From NCBI RefSeq assembly GCF_004145405.1, contig NZ_SELQ01000004.1:298833-362832 (forward strand): a stretch of DNA of 64,000 bases, given 5' to 3'. Below, one piece after another: positions 43,993 through 52,652 of the stretch. Position 1 is the stretch's first letter, and each line of letters opens with the position of its first letter. Below the pieces are notes generated by a model. It did not search any database, was not told where the DNA came from, and saw nothing but the letters and a program-made list of their open reading frames with translations. Source of the DNA: Salipiger sp. IMCC34102. GTDB lineage: Bacteria > Pseudomonadota > Alphaproteobacteria > Rhodobacterales > Rhodobacteraceae. The position numbers were made by a program, and so were the translations under genes.

Positions 43993-44133
43993 GGGATGGG
44001 CTCCGGGCTGGACGGGGCGGTGATAGACCGCGCGGGCCGGGCTGCCAAGCGGCGCGATTTCCCGCGGATCGTAGGCGATTTGGCCTTGATGGGCGGCGGG
44101 CCATTCGCTACTCAGCGGCCATCCCCAAGACGT

Positions 44134-44220
44134 GCGGTCGTGGCGGAATTGGTAGACGCGCAGCGTTGAGGTCGCTGTTCTTTAACCGGAGTGGGGGTTC
44201 GAGTCCCCCCGACCGCACCA
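44134..44220 (+). tRNA. tRNA-Leu (anticodon GAG)
   Basis: GCGGTCG (44134-44140) pairs with CGACCGC near the 3' end, followed by A and an encoded CCA. The anticodon stem CAGCG/CGCTG encloses TTGAGGT with anticodon GAG. A long variable arm and T-loop GGTTCGAGTCC confirm a class II leucine tRNA reading CUC and CUU. Confidence 0.95.
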
Positions 44221-44423
44221 GGGGCCTCTCAGGTCAGAGTGTTTCGAATCGTGGTACTCCGCAGGCGATCCGCCCGGATGATCCGCGAAAACGGTATAAA
44301 ACGCCTGATATACTGTGTTTCCAACACATTCCCGTAAATTCGGTTGCATAAAGCGAGTCGTGTCGGTTTAGTCTGGCGCTCAAGAGTGCGGGATAACCCG
44401 CCCGACCGACCAGGGAGACGCCA

Positions 44424-45518
44424 GTGGCCGACAACGCAAATGCGTTCGTGGAATTCGACCGTGTTCAGAAAAGCTACGATGGCGAAACGCTCGTCGTGAA
44501 GGATCTGAACCTCTCGATGCCGAAAGGCGAATTTCTGACAATGCTGGGACCGTCGGGGTCCGGAAAGACCACCTGCCTGATGATGCTGGCGGGGTTCGAG
44601 ACGGCGACCCACGGCGACATCCTTCTGGACGGCAAGCCGATCAATGACATCCCGCCGCACAAGCGCGGCATCGGGATGGTGTTCCAGAACTACGCGCTTT
44701 TTCCGCACATGACCGTGGCCGAGAACCTCGCGTTCCCGCTGCAGGTCCGCAAGATCGGCAAGTCCGAGCGGGAAGAGAAGATCAAGCGCGCGCTGGGCAT
44801 GGTGCAGATGGGCGATTTCGGCGGTCGCCGACCGGCACAGCTTTCGGGCGGCCAGCAGCAGCGTATCGCGCTTGCCCGCGCCCTTGTGTTCGAGCCCGAG
44901 CTGGTGCTGATGGACGAACCGCTCGGCGCGCTCGACAAGCAGCTGCGCGAGACCTTGCAGTTCGAGATCACCAACCTCGCCCATGATCTGGGCATCACCG
45001 TGGTCTACGTGACGCACGACCAGACCGAGGCGTTGACCATGTCGGACCGCGTGGCGGTGTTCGATGATGGCCGCATCCAGCAGCTTGCCCCGCCGGACGA
45101 GCTGTACGAGGCGCCGAAGAACAGCTTCGTCGCCCAGTTCATCGGTGAAAACAACACCTTGCAGGGCGTCGTTACCTCGCTGTCGGGGGACCGCTGCACG
45201 GTCAAGCTCGACGGCAGCGGCGAAACGATCGATGCGATTCCGGTCAACGTGAGCAAGGAGGGCGACCGCACGCTGGTGTCGATCCGCCCCGAACGGGTGG
45301 AGTTCAACCCCTCGCTCGGTCCGAACGCCCATACGCTCGATGCCGAGGTGCTGGAGTTCATCTACATGGGAGACGTCTTCCGGACGCGCCTGAAAGTGGC
45401 CGGTCGGGACGACTTCATTGTGAAGACACGCAACCGTGCCGATCAAGCCCGCCTGAAACCGGGCGAAAAGGTCAAGATCGGCTGGTTGCCGCAAGATTGC
45501 CGCGCGCTCGATAGCTGA
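44424..45518 (+). CDS. ABC transporter ATP-binding protein, PotA-like
   Basis: The 364-residue ATPase has GPSGSGKTTCLMMLAG (Walker A), LSGGQQQRIALARAL (signature), LVLMDEPLGALD (Walker B), VYVTHDQTEAL (switch histidine) and a C-terminal TOBE domain of about 120 residues. It powers a polyamine/spermidine-putrescine-type importer with the following binding protein and permeases. It starts with GTG preceded by AGGGAGACGCC. The 203-base upstream region after tRNA-Leu holds no gene and is probably the operon promoter. Confidence 0.93.
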   Translation: MADNANAFVEFDRVQKSYDGETLVVKDLNLSMPKGEFLTMLGPSGSGKTTCLMMLAGFETATHGDILLDGKPINDIPPHKRGIGMVFQNYALFPHMTVAENLAFPLQVRKIGKSEREEKIKRALGMVQMGDFGGRRPAQLSGGQQQRIALARALVFEPELVLMDEPLGALDKQLRETLQFEITNLAHDLGITVVYVTHDQTEALTMSDRVAVFDDGRIQQLAPPDELYEAPKNSFVAQFIGENNTLQGVVTSLSGDRCTVKLDGSGETIDAIPVNVSKEGDRTLVSIRPERVEFNPSLGPNAHTLDAEVLEFIYMGDVFRTRLKVAGRDDFIVKTRNRADQARLKPGEKVKIGWLPQDCRALDS

Positions 45519-45595
45519 CGCGCGGTTCGAACCTTCGCATCTCTGCCCGGAGTCGAAGGGGAAATCCAACAAAGGGCTTAACAAGGAGAATCTAC

Positions 45596-46747
45596 GTGAA
45601 ACTCAAGACAACCCTTCTATCCACTGCAGCGCTCTGCATCGCCTCCGGCGCGATGGCCGAGCAGCACGCCGAGATGACCGAAAGCCCGGTCGCGGGTGAG
45701 CCGATGGCCGACGAGATGACCATCGTCTCCTGGGGCGGCGCCTACCAGGAAAGCCAGCTCAAGGCCTACGTCGAGCCCTACCTCGCGATGAATCCCGACG
45801 TGAACGTCGTCTGGGACGAATCCTCTGCCGAGGCCGTCGCGCAGTTGCGCGCCATGAACGAGGCCGGCAATCTCAGCTGGGATCTCGTGGACGTGACCGC
45901 CGCCGACGCCATGCGTCTGTGCGACGAGGGCATCGCGATGGAAGTCGATATCGATGAAATCGCGGCACCCGCACCGGACGGCACCGAAGCTTCGGAAGAC
46001 TTCGGCGAGGACATGCTCGTCTCCGACTGCTTCATCCCGCAGATCGCCTATTCCTACACCTTCGGCTACCGCAACGACGTGGCCGAGTGGAACGGCGAAA
46101 CCCCGACCGAAATCTGCGACGTCTTCGATCTGGAAACCTTCCCCGGCCAGCGCAGCCTTGAGCGCCGTCCGCACAACAACATGGAATGGGCCCTGATGTG
46201 CGACGGTGTCGCGCAGGAAGACATCTACGATGTGCTTGAGACGCAAGAGGGCGTCGATCAAGCTCTGGCCAAGCTCGACACGATCAAGGACCAGACCGTC
46301 TGGTGGACCGCCGGCGCCGACACGCCGCAGCTTCTGGCCGACGGCGAAGTCGTGTTCGGCTCGACCTACAACGGCCGTCTCTTCTCGGTCATCGAAGAGC
46401 AGGACCAGCCCGTGTCGATGATGTGGGACGCGCAGTCCTACGACCTCGACGGCTGGATCATCCCCGCCGGTCTGGAGGAAGAAAAGCTGAACCGCGTGAA
46501 GGACTTCCTGTGGTTCGCCACCGACACCCAGCGTCTGGCCGACCAGGCCAAGTACATCTCCTACGGTCCGGCGCGCGCCAGCTCCGCTCCGCTGGTGGGT
46601 GAGCACGCCGAACTGGGGATCGACATGGCCCAGCACATGCCCACGAACCCCGAGAACGCGTCGAACGCCTTCGTGATGAACTACGAGTGGTGGGCCGACT
46701 ACCGCGACGATCTGGACTCCCGCTTCCAGGCTTGGCTGTCGCAATAA
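45596..46747 (+). CDS. Periplasmic substrate-binding protein, PotD-like
   Basis: The 383-residue protein has a signal peptide (TTLLSTAALCIASGAMA), a short acidic linker and a PotD-type binding fold starting MTIVSWGGAYQESQLKAYVEP, with VWDESSAEAVAQLRAM and WTAGADTPQLLADGEVVFG later. Ligand residues cannot be assigned by eye; putrescine, spermidine or a related amine is the family expectation. GTG is the start, with AAGGAG upstream. A perfect 12-bp hairpin follows the stop before the next gene. Confidence 0.92.
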   Translation: MKLKTTLLSTAALCIASGAMAEQHAEMTESPVAGEPMADEMTIVSWGGAYQESQLKAYVEPYLAMNPDVNVVWDESSAEAVAQLRAMNEAGNLSWDLVDVTAADAMRLCDEGIAMEVDIDEIAAPAPDGTEASEDFGEDMLVSDCFIPQIAYSYTFGYRNDVAEWNGETPTEICDVFDLETFPGQRSLERRPHNNMEWALMCDGVAQEDIYDVLETQEGVDQALAKLDTIKDQTVWWTAGADTPQLLADGEVVFGSTYNGRLFSVIEEQDQPVSMMWDAQSYDLDGWIIPAGLEEEKLNRVKDFLWFATDTQRLADQAKYISYGPARASSAPLVGEHAELGIDMAQHMPTNPENASNAFVMNYEWWADYRDDLDSRFQAWLSQ

Positions 46748-46766
46748 TCGCGTCGGCCGAGTGACC

Positions 46767-46793
46767 GGGCAGGGCGGGTTTCCCGCCCTGCCC
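46767..46793 (+). terminator. Strong intercistronic hairpin after the binding-protein gene
   Basis: GGGCAGGGCGGG (46767-46778) pairs perfectly with CCCGCCCTGCCC (46782-46793), loop TTT. With no T run it likely stabilises the abundant binding-protein mRNA and limits downstream permease expression, as known for ABC operons. Confidence 0.75.
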
Positions 46794-46847
46794 ATGCCCC
46801 CGAACGGGGCCGACGAAAGTCATGCAAGAGTCCGACAGGAATCCGAT

Positions 46848-47135
46848 ATGCCAAAAGGCTACATCATCGGCCACATCAAGGTGACCGACCCCGAGGGCTA
46901 CCCCGAATACGTGGCCCGCGACACGCCGATCCTGGAAGCGCATGGCGCCCGTTTCGTGGTGCGCGGTGGCCGCTCCGAAACGCCGGAAGGCGAGGAGATG
47001 GGCCGTCACGTCGTCATCGAATTCGACTCTTTCGAGGCCGCGAAAGCCGCCTACGACGACCCCGAATACCAAGAGGTCGCCGAGATCCGCCGCCGCTGCG
47101 CGCAGAGCACCATCATCCTTGTCGAGGGCACCTGA
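46848..47135 (+). CDS. DUF1330 protein inside the ABC operon
   Basis: The 95-residue protein has the ferredoxin-like DUF1330 pattern: KGYIIGHIKVTDPEGYPEYV, RFVVRGGRSETPEGEEMGRHVV and FDSFEAAKAAYDDPEYQEV. The family is uncharacterised, with a dimeric alpha-beta barrel fold. It sits between binding protein and permease genes, four bases before the latter, so it is surely co-transcribed. Whether it acts on the imported compound is unknown. CAGGAATCCGAT precedes the ATG. Confidence 0.88.
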   Translation: MPKGYIIGHIKVTDPEGYPEYVARDTPILEAHGARFVVRGGRSETPEGEEMGRHVVIEFDSFEAAKAAYDDPEYQEVAEIRRRCAQSTIILVEGT

Positions 47136-47138
47136 GCC

Positions 47139-48830
47139 ATGAGCAACGCCACCACCGGAGCCGACAACCTGACCGGCGTGACGCCCGACACCGGCCTGAA
47201 GATCGGCGCCTCGGACGCGTCCGGCCCGATGCTCGCCGCCGACGGCACGCCGCTCAAGACCTCGCTCAACCGCGCGCTGCGCAAGCAGAAGATGCGCGCA
47301 TTGGCACTGATCGCGCCCCTGCTCATCTTCATCCTCGTGACCTTCATCTATCCCATCGGAGAGATGCTGTTCCGCTCGGTCGAGAACGACATCGTGGGCG
47401 ATACGCTGCCCCGGACCGTGCGGGTGCTGGCCGATTGGGACAGCGCGCAGGACCCGGTCCCGGATCAGGAGGTCTTCTCCGCCCTGACCAAGGACATGAT
47501 GATCGCGTCGGAGGAGAAGAACCATACACGGCTGGGCTCTCGACTGAACTACGAAACCCCCGGCATCTCGTCGCTCTTCCGCAAGTCGGGCCGCCGCGTG
47601 GACGACTTCGGAGAGGTCTATACGGAGCAGTTCGTGGACCTCGATCCCGCCTGGGAAGATCCGATGACCTTCGTGGCGCTCTTCGCCGACGAGACCTGGA
47701 TCGAGGAGGACGCGGAATATGACGGAGAGGGCCGCAGGCCCCGGTTCCGCCTGCGTGACGGCGTGGGGGACGTGCTGCCGCAAACCGCCAGCATCTACCG
47801 CGATTTCGCCCGCTTCACCCAGACCGAGGACGACGACAGCCCGACAGAGGAAGAGCCCTGGAACGCCGTCTACCTGGCGCTTTACGAGGATCTGAGCGCG
47901 CAGCCCGACCTGCCCGCCGATCTGCCGAACGTCGAGCTTCTGGGCCAGGCCCGCGGTGCCGTCGGCGCGTTCGAGACCGAGGATCTGCAAGCCGCCTTCG
48001 TCGATGTCGACGACGACTGGGCGTCGACCAACGTCTGGGAGACGATCCAGCAATACTCGGCCCCCTACACGACCGGCTACTTCCTGAACGCGATCGACAT
48101 GCAGAACACGCCCGACGGTGTCGACTGGCGGCCCGAGAGCGAGCAGATCTACCTGACGCTTTTCATCCGCACGATGGTCATGTCGACCATCATCACCGTG
48201 AGCTGCATCCTGCTGGGCTATCCCATCGCCTGGCTTCTGGCGAACCTGCCCGCGTCCAAGGCGAACCTTCTGATGATCCTCGTGCTGCTGCCGTTCTGGA
48301 CCTCGCTTCTGGTGCGGACGTCGGCCTGGAAGGCCCTGCTGCAGAACCAGGGGGTGATCAACGACCTGGCGGTCTGGATCGGTATCGTGAGCGACGCCAA
48401 CCGTCTGTCGCTGATCAACAACGCGACGGGGACGGTGATCGCCATGACGCACATCCTGCTGCCGTTCATGATCCTGCCGCTCTATTCCGTGATGAAGACC
48501 ATCCCGCCGAGCTACCTGCGCGCCGCGAAATCGCTGGGGGCCACGAATATCACCGCCTTCCGCCGGGTCTATTTCCCGCAATCGGTGCCGGGAATCGGGG
48601 CGGGGTCGATCCTCGTCTTCATCCTGTCGATCGGCTACTACATCACGCCCGAGATCGTGGGTGGCACCAAGGGTGTCTTCATCTCGAACCGGATCGCCTA
48701 TCACATCTCGACCTCGCTGAACTGGGGCCTTGCGGCGGCGCTCGGGTCGATCCTGCTGGCGGTCGTTCTGCTGCTCTACTGGTGCTACGACCGGATCGTC
48801 GGCATCGACAACGTCAAGCTGGGGGGCTGA
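47139..48830 (+). CDS. ABC transporter permease, PotB-like, with large periplasmic insertion
   Basis: The 563-residue protein is far longer than the roughly 290 residues of PotB. A first helix (residues about 50-72) is followed by an acidic, soluble region of about 250 residues (DDFGEVYTEQFVDLDPAWEDP and others), then the permease core with five helices and the EAA loop LRAAKSLGATNITAFRRVYFPQS. The insertion presumably lies outside the membrane, where it could contact the binding protein. It is followed after four bases by the second permease. Confidence 0.9.
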   Translation: MSNATTGADNLTGVTPDTGLKIGASDASGPMLAADGTPLKTSLNRALRKQKMRALALIAPLLIFILVTFIYPIGEMLFRSVENDIVGDTLPRTVRVLADWDSAQDPVPDQEVFSALTKDMMIASEEKNHTRLGSRLNYETPGISSLFRKSGRRVDDFGEVYTEQFVDLDPAWEDPMTFVALFADETWIEEDAEYDGEGRRPRFRLRDGVGDVLPQTASIYRDFARFTQTEDDDSPTEEEPWNAVYLALYEDLSAQPDLPADLPNVELLGQARGAVGAFETEDLQAAFVDVDDDWASTNVWETIQQYSAPYTTGYFLNAIDMQNTPDGVDWRPESEQIYLTLFIRTMVMSTIITVSCILLGYPIAWLLANLPASKANLLMILVLLPFWTSLLVRTSAWKALLQNQGVINDLAVWIGIVSDANRLSLINNATGTVIAMTHILLPFMILPLYSVMKTIPPSYLRAAKSLGATNITAFRRVYFPQSVPGIGAGSILVFILSIGYYITPEIVGGTKGVFISNRIAYHISTSLNWGLAAALGSILLAVVLLLYWCYDRIVGIDNVKLGG

Positions 48831-48834
48831 GATC

Positions 48835-50061
48835 ATGGCCGTTGCCTTCAATCCGACCGCCGCGAAGCCGCTGCGTTCCTTCGCCACCTTCAGCCTGCCC
48901 CTGCTGCTGGCCTTCGGCGTCATCCTCGGCGGGGGGCTCCTGCAGACCTGGGGCTTCGAGCCGGGGCTGGGGATGATCATCGGTGCGCTGCTGGCGGGGG
49001 GCTTCGGCTACCTGCTGTCGCACCATCTGCCGCGCAGGACGGGCCGCCTCGTCGCCATTGCCGTGATCGGCGTGCTGGGGTTCATCCTGGGCGGTCCCCT
49101 CGGCGGGGTGGTCGGGCTGATCATCGGCGCGCTCATCGGCTGGGCGGCCTACTGGCTTACGAGCGGAGACTACCGGCGCGGCGTGCCGGTCTATTCGACC
49201 TCCGGCCAGACGCTCTGGCACAATGCCTTCAAGTTCATCTGCGGTGCGATCTTCTTCTTCCTCATCGCGCCGATCCTGATCGTGATCCCGCTGTCGTTCA
49301 ACGCGGAGAACTTCTTCACCTTCACGCCGGGGATGCTGGCGCTCGACCCGGATGCCTACAGCCTCAAGCACTACGCGGATTTCTTCACCAACCCCAACTG
49401 GCTTCAGCCGTTGAAGAACTCGATCATCATCGCCCCCATCGCCACGATCATCTCGGTCTCGCTGGGGACGCTCGCCGCGATCGGGTTGAGCCAGAGCCAC
49501 GTGCCGTTCCGCCGCGGGATCATGGCGATCCTGATCTCTCCGATGATCGTGCCGCTGATCATCTCGGCCACGGGGATGTTCTTCTTCTACAGCCAGATGG
49601 GCCTGTGGATGGAAGACAGCCTGGGCCTGTCGAGTGACCTGACGGGCTACATCAAGGTGATCCTGGCCCATGCGGCCCTTGGCATCCCCTTCGTCATCAT
49701 CACGGTGACCGCGACGCTGGTGGGCTTCGACCGGTCCCTGACGCGGGCGGCGGCGAACATGGGGGCGGGCCCTGCGACGACCTTCTTCAAGGTGCAGATG
49801 CCGCTGATCCTGCCGGGGGTGATCTCCGGCGGGCTGTTCGCCTTCATCACGTCGTTCGACGAGGTGGTCGTGGTGCTCTTCGTGGGGGCGGCGGCGCAGA
49901 AGACCTTGCCGTGGCAGATGTTCACCGGATTGCGCGAGCAGATCAGCCCGACGATCCTGGCGGTCGCGACGGTGCTGGTGTGCATCTCGATCGCCCTGCT
50001 GACGACGGTGGAATTGCTGCGCCGCCGGTCCGAGCGCTTGCGGGGCATGTCGCCGGGCTGA
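48835..50061 (+). CDS. ABC transporter permease, PotC-like, with extra N-terminal helices
   Basis: The 408-residue protein has four additional glycine-rich hydrophobic segments in the first 115 residues (for example LPLLLAFGVILGGGLL and GVLGFILGGPLGGVVGLIIG), then the PotC-type core of six helices with EAA motif sequence LTRAAANMGAGPATTFFKVQMPLILP. It is the second membrane subunit of the polyamine-type importer. The stop of the first permease lies four bases upstream. Confidence 0.92.
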   Translation: MAVAFNPTAAKPLRSFATFSLPLLLAFGVILGGGLLQTWGFEPGLGMIIGALLAGGFGYLLSHHLPRRTGRLVAIAVIGVLGFILGGPLGGVVGLIIGALIGWAAYWLTSGDYRRGVPVYSTSGQTLWHNAFKFICGAIFFFLIAPILIVIPLSFNAENFFTFTPGMLALDPDAYSLKHYADFFTNPNWLQPLKNSIIIAPIATIISVSLGTLAAIGLSQSHVPFRRGIMAILISPMIVPLIISATGMFFFYSQMGLWMEDSLGLSSDLTGYIKVILAHAALGIPFVIITVTATLVGFDRSLTRAAANMGAGPATTFFKVQMPLILPGVISGGLFAFITSFDEVVVVLFVGAAAQKTLPWQMFTGLREQISPTILAVATVLVCISIALLTTVELLRRRSERLRGMSPG

Positions 50062-50081
50062 CACCGGCGGCGCGCCTGGCG

Positions 50082-51011
50082 TCACGGCAGGACGTAGAGC
50101 CAGGCCCAGACCGTCAGGATGCTTCCGCCGGTGGCGATCAGCACGGAGGACGCCGCGACCCGCCGCGCACGGCCGTACATGTTGGCGAAGACGTAGGCGT
50201 TCACGCCCGGTGCCATGGCCGCGGTCAGCACGACCGAGCGGAAGTCCTCGAGGCTCAGCCCGAAGGTGCGGCCCATGATCCAGGCGATCAGGGGATGCAC
50301 GACGAGGCTGAGGGCGCAGACGAAGAGGATCGCGCGCATGTCGCCTTCGGGCCGGTAGCGGTAGAGGATCCCGCCCAGCCCGAAGAGGGCGGCGGGCAGC
50401 GCCGCGCGGACCATGAGGTCGATCGCGTCGGACAGGGTTCCGGGCAGCGTCAGGCCGGTGAGGTTGACGGTCAGGCCCAGGGCGATGCCGATGATCAGAC
50501 CGTTGTGGAACATCGCATTGGCGACCTTCAGCGGCAGGTGCTTGCGGCTTCCGCCCTGGTTGCGCACGATCTCCATCGCGGTGATGCCGAGGAAATAGCC
50601 AAAGGGCGCGTGGATCGCGATGATGGCGAAGTTGCCGGCCAGCGCCTCGGTCCCGAAGGCGCGTTCGGTGATCGGCACCCCCAGGAGCAGCGTGTTCGAG
50701 AAGAGCGCGCAGAAGCCGATGGCGATGGAATCTTCCCAGTCGCGGCGAAACAGAAGTCGTGCGCCGACGATCCCGAGCGCGAAGCAGGCGAAGGCGCCGG
50801 TGTAGAAGCTGATCAGGAGGCCTGCGTTGAAGTTCTGACCGAGGTCGAGGTCCGACATGGCGCGAAACAGCAGGCAGGGCAGGGCGAAGGACTGCGTGAA
50901 GCGCATCAACCCGTCCACGCCCGCGTCCGAGAACAGGCCCCGCCAGACCGCGAGGTAGCCGAAGCCGATGACGAGGAAGACGGGGAGGATGACCTCGATC
51001 AGGGCTGACAT
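50082..51011 (-). CDS. AEC family transporter (auxin efflux carrier type)
   Basis: The 309-residue protein has ten predicted helices in two halves and the AEC signatures LFSNTLLLGVPI and NGLIIGIALGL, ending LTAAMAPGVNAYVFANMYG. Bacterial AEC proteins export or import carboxylates such as malate or malonate; no substrate is evident. It is convergent with the ABC operon. The dispersed repeat lies just 5' of its start. Confidence 0.88.
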   Translation of the reverse strand: MSALIEVILPVFLVIGFGYLAVWRGLFSDAGVDGLMRFTQSFALPCLLFRAMSDLDLGQNFNAGLLISFYTGAFACFALGIVGARLLFRRDWEDSIAIGFCALFSNTLLLGVPITERAFGTEALAGNFAIIAIHAPFGYFLGITAMEIVRNQGGSRKHLPLKVANAMFHNGLIIGIALGLTVNLTGLTLPGTLSDAIDLMVRAALPAALFGLGGILYRYRPEGDMRAILFVCALSLVVHPLIAWIMGRTFGLSLEDFRSVVLTAAMAPGVNAYVFANMYGRARRVAASSVLIATGGSILTVWAWLYVLP

Positions 51012-51041
51012 GGGCGAACGGCTTTCTGGCGGAGACCGGGG

Positions 51042-51077
51042 GAGCCTCCGGCGGGAGTTTGTCTGGCCAGATGAAGG
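51042..51077 (+). repeat. Dispersed intergenic repeat
   Basis: GAGCCTCCGGCGGGAGTTTG followed by TCTGGCCAGATGAAGG is nearly identical to 1065-1098. It lies between the AEC gene and the 3' end of the MBL gene, ending two bases from the MBL stop codon. Confidence 0.75.
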
Positions 51078-51078
51078 A

Positions 51079-51870
51079 TCAGGGCCGGGTGAGGATCAGC
51101 CCGTCATGGGCGGGGTGGATGTGGTCGGGGGTTTCGGCGGCGACGGCGTCGTGGTCGAGGTCGATGTGCATGTTGGTCAGGATCGCCTGCCGCGGGGCGG
51201 CGCGGGCGATCCAGTCCAGGGTCTGCGCCAGGTGGCTGTGGCTGGGGTGCGGCTCGCGGCGGAGGGCATCGACGATCCAGATGTCCAGACCGTCGAGCTT
51301 GTCCCAGCTTGCCTCGGGGATGCCGGAGACGTCGGGCAGGTAGGCCACGTCCTCGATCCGGTAGCCAAGCGCGGGGATGGTGCCGTGTTCGACCTCGAAC
51401 GGCGTGAGCACGATGCGGCCGCCGGGACCGTCGACGTGCACATCGCCACGGATCCGCCGCAGATCGAGGATCGGCGGATAGGCGGAGCCGGGGGGCGTCT
51501 CGAAGGCGTAGCCGAAACGGTCGGTCAGCGCCTGCGCCGTGGGCCCGTCCGCCCAGACGTCGAGGCGCTTGCGCATGTTGAAGACGATCATGCGCAGATC
51601 GTCGATCCCATGGACATGGTCGGCGTGCGGATGGGTGAAGACCACCGCGTCGAGCCGACCCACGCCCGCGTCCAGCAGTTGCGCGCGCATGTCCGGAGAG
51701 GTGTCCACCAGCACGGCGGTGGTGCCGTCGGGTCCTTCGCGCTCGACCAGCAGCGAGCAGCGGCGGCGGCGGTTCTTGGGGTTGTCCGGGTCGCAGGCGC
51801 CCCAGTGGCCGCCCAGGCGTGGCACGCCGCCCGAGGATCCGCAGCCGAGAATGGTGAACCGCAGGGTCAT
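51079..51870 (-). CDS. MBL-fold metallohydrolase, PhnP-like
   Basis: The 263-residue protein has the metallo-beta-lactamase motif VVFTHPHADHVHGIDDLR (HxHxDH), a start LRFTILGCGSSGGVPRLGG and ILTNMHIDLDHD later, as in PhnP-type phosphodiesterases. Its substrate is unknown; clusters with tatD, holB and tmk are common in alphaproteobacteria. The ATG overlaps the tatD stop (ATGA). It is the last gene of the minus-strand operon. Confidence 0.9.
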   Translation of the reverse strand: MTLRFTILGCGSSGGVPRLGGHWGACDPDNPKNRRRRCSLLVEREGPDGTTAVLVDTSPDMRAQLLDAGVGRLDAVVFTHPHADHVHGIDDLRMIVFNMRKRLDVWADGPTAQALTDRFGYAFETPPGSAYPPILDLRRIRGDVHVDGPGGRIVLTPFEVEHGTIPALGYRIEDVAYLPDVSGIPEASWDKLDGLDIWIVDALRREPHPSHSHLAQTLDWIARAAPRQAILTNMHIDLDHDAVAAETPDHIHPAHDGLILTRP

Positions 51871-52640
51871 GCGGCCTTCCAGAACAGGCGGTCGAAATTG
51901 GCCGTGGTGGCGCGGGCGAAATCCTTTGGCGAGAGGCCGAAGACCTCGGCCCCGACGGCTGCGGTATGGGCGATGAAGGCGGGTTCGTTCGTCTTTCCGC
52001 GATGCGGCGGCGGGGCGAGGTAGGGGCTGTCGGTTTCCACCAGGATGCGGTCGAGCGGGGCGTCGGCGAAGATCGCGCGCAGCTCCTTCGATTTCGGAAA
52101 GGCCGCGATCCCGGACATCGAGAGATAAAAGTCGAGCGCCAGCGCCGCCTCCGCCAAAGCACGCGAGGACGAGAAGCAGTGCATGACGCAATTGAAGGCG
52201 CCGGCCGCGTGCTCTTCGGTCAGGATGCGGGCCATGTCCGCGTCGGCGTCGCGGGCGTGGATCACGAGCGGCAGGCGGGTCCGGCGCGCGGCCTCGATAT
52301 GGATGCGCAACGAGTCCTGCTGCTTGGACGCACTTTCGGACGTGTAGTGATAGTCGAGCCCCGTTTCGCCGATCGCGACGAACTTGGGATGAGCGGCGAG
52401 GGCGGTGAGATCCTCGACCGAGGCCAGGGGATCGTCGGCGACGCTCATCGGGTGGGTGGCCGCGGCCCAGTAGACGGGGGCGTGGGCCTCGGCGATGGCG
52501 CGGACGCGGGGGGCATTGGCCAGGCGCGTGCAGATGGTGACCATGCGTTCGACACCGGCGGCCTGCGCGCGGGCGATCACCTCGGCCCGGCTGTCGTCGA
52601 AATCGGGGAAATCAAGGTGGCAATGGCTGTCGACGAGCAT
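51867..52640 (-). CDS. TatD family metal-dependent DNase
   Basis: The 257-residue TIM-barrel protein has LVDSHCHLDFPDF, IGETGLDYHY, VIHARDAD, MHCFSSS and the C-terminal VETDSPYLAPPPHRGKTN, the metal-binding residues of TatD. These enzymes have 3'-5' exonuclease activity and may repair DNA or process deoxyribonucleotides. It lies 12 bases after holB, to whose operon it belongs. Confidence 0.93.
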   Translation of the reverse strand: MLVDSHCHLDFPDFDDSRAEVIARAQAAGVERMVTICTRLANAPRVRAIAEAHAPVYWAAATHPMSVADDPLASVEDLTALAAHPKFVAIGETGLDYHYTSESASKQQDSLRIHIEAARRTRLPLVIHARDADADMARILTEEHAAGAFNCVMHCFSSSRALAEAALALDFYLSMSGIAAFPKSKELRAIFADAPLDRILVETDSPYLAPPPHRGKTNEPAFIAHTAAVGAEVFGLSPKDFARATTANFDRLFWKAA

Positions 52641-52652
52641 GATGGGCTTTCG

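Noticed and set aside
44344..44374. TTGCAT and TAGTCT as a sigma-70 promoter before the potA-like gene
   Set aside because: The spacing of 19 bases is too long and both boxes are weak, so I did not list it as a promoter.
46458..48980. An 840-codon minus-strand frame opposite the ABC operon
   Set aside because: No ribosome binding site or recognisable domain, and the plus-strand genes explain the sequence fully.
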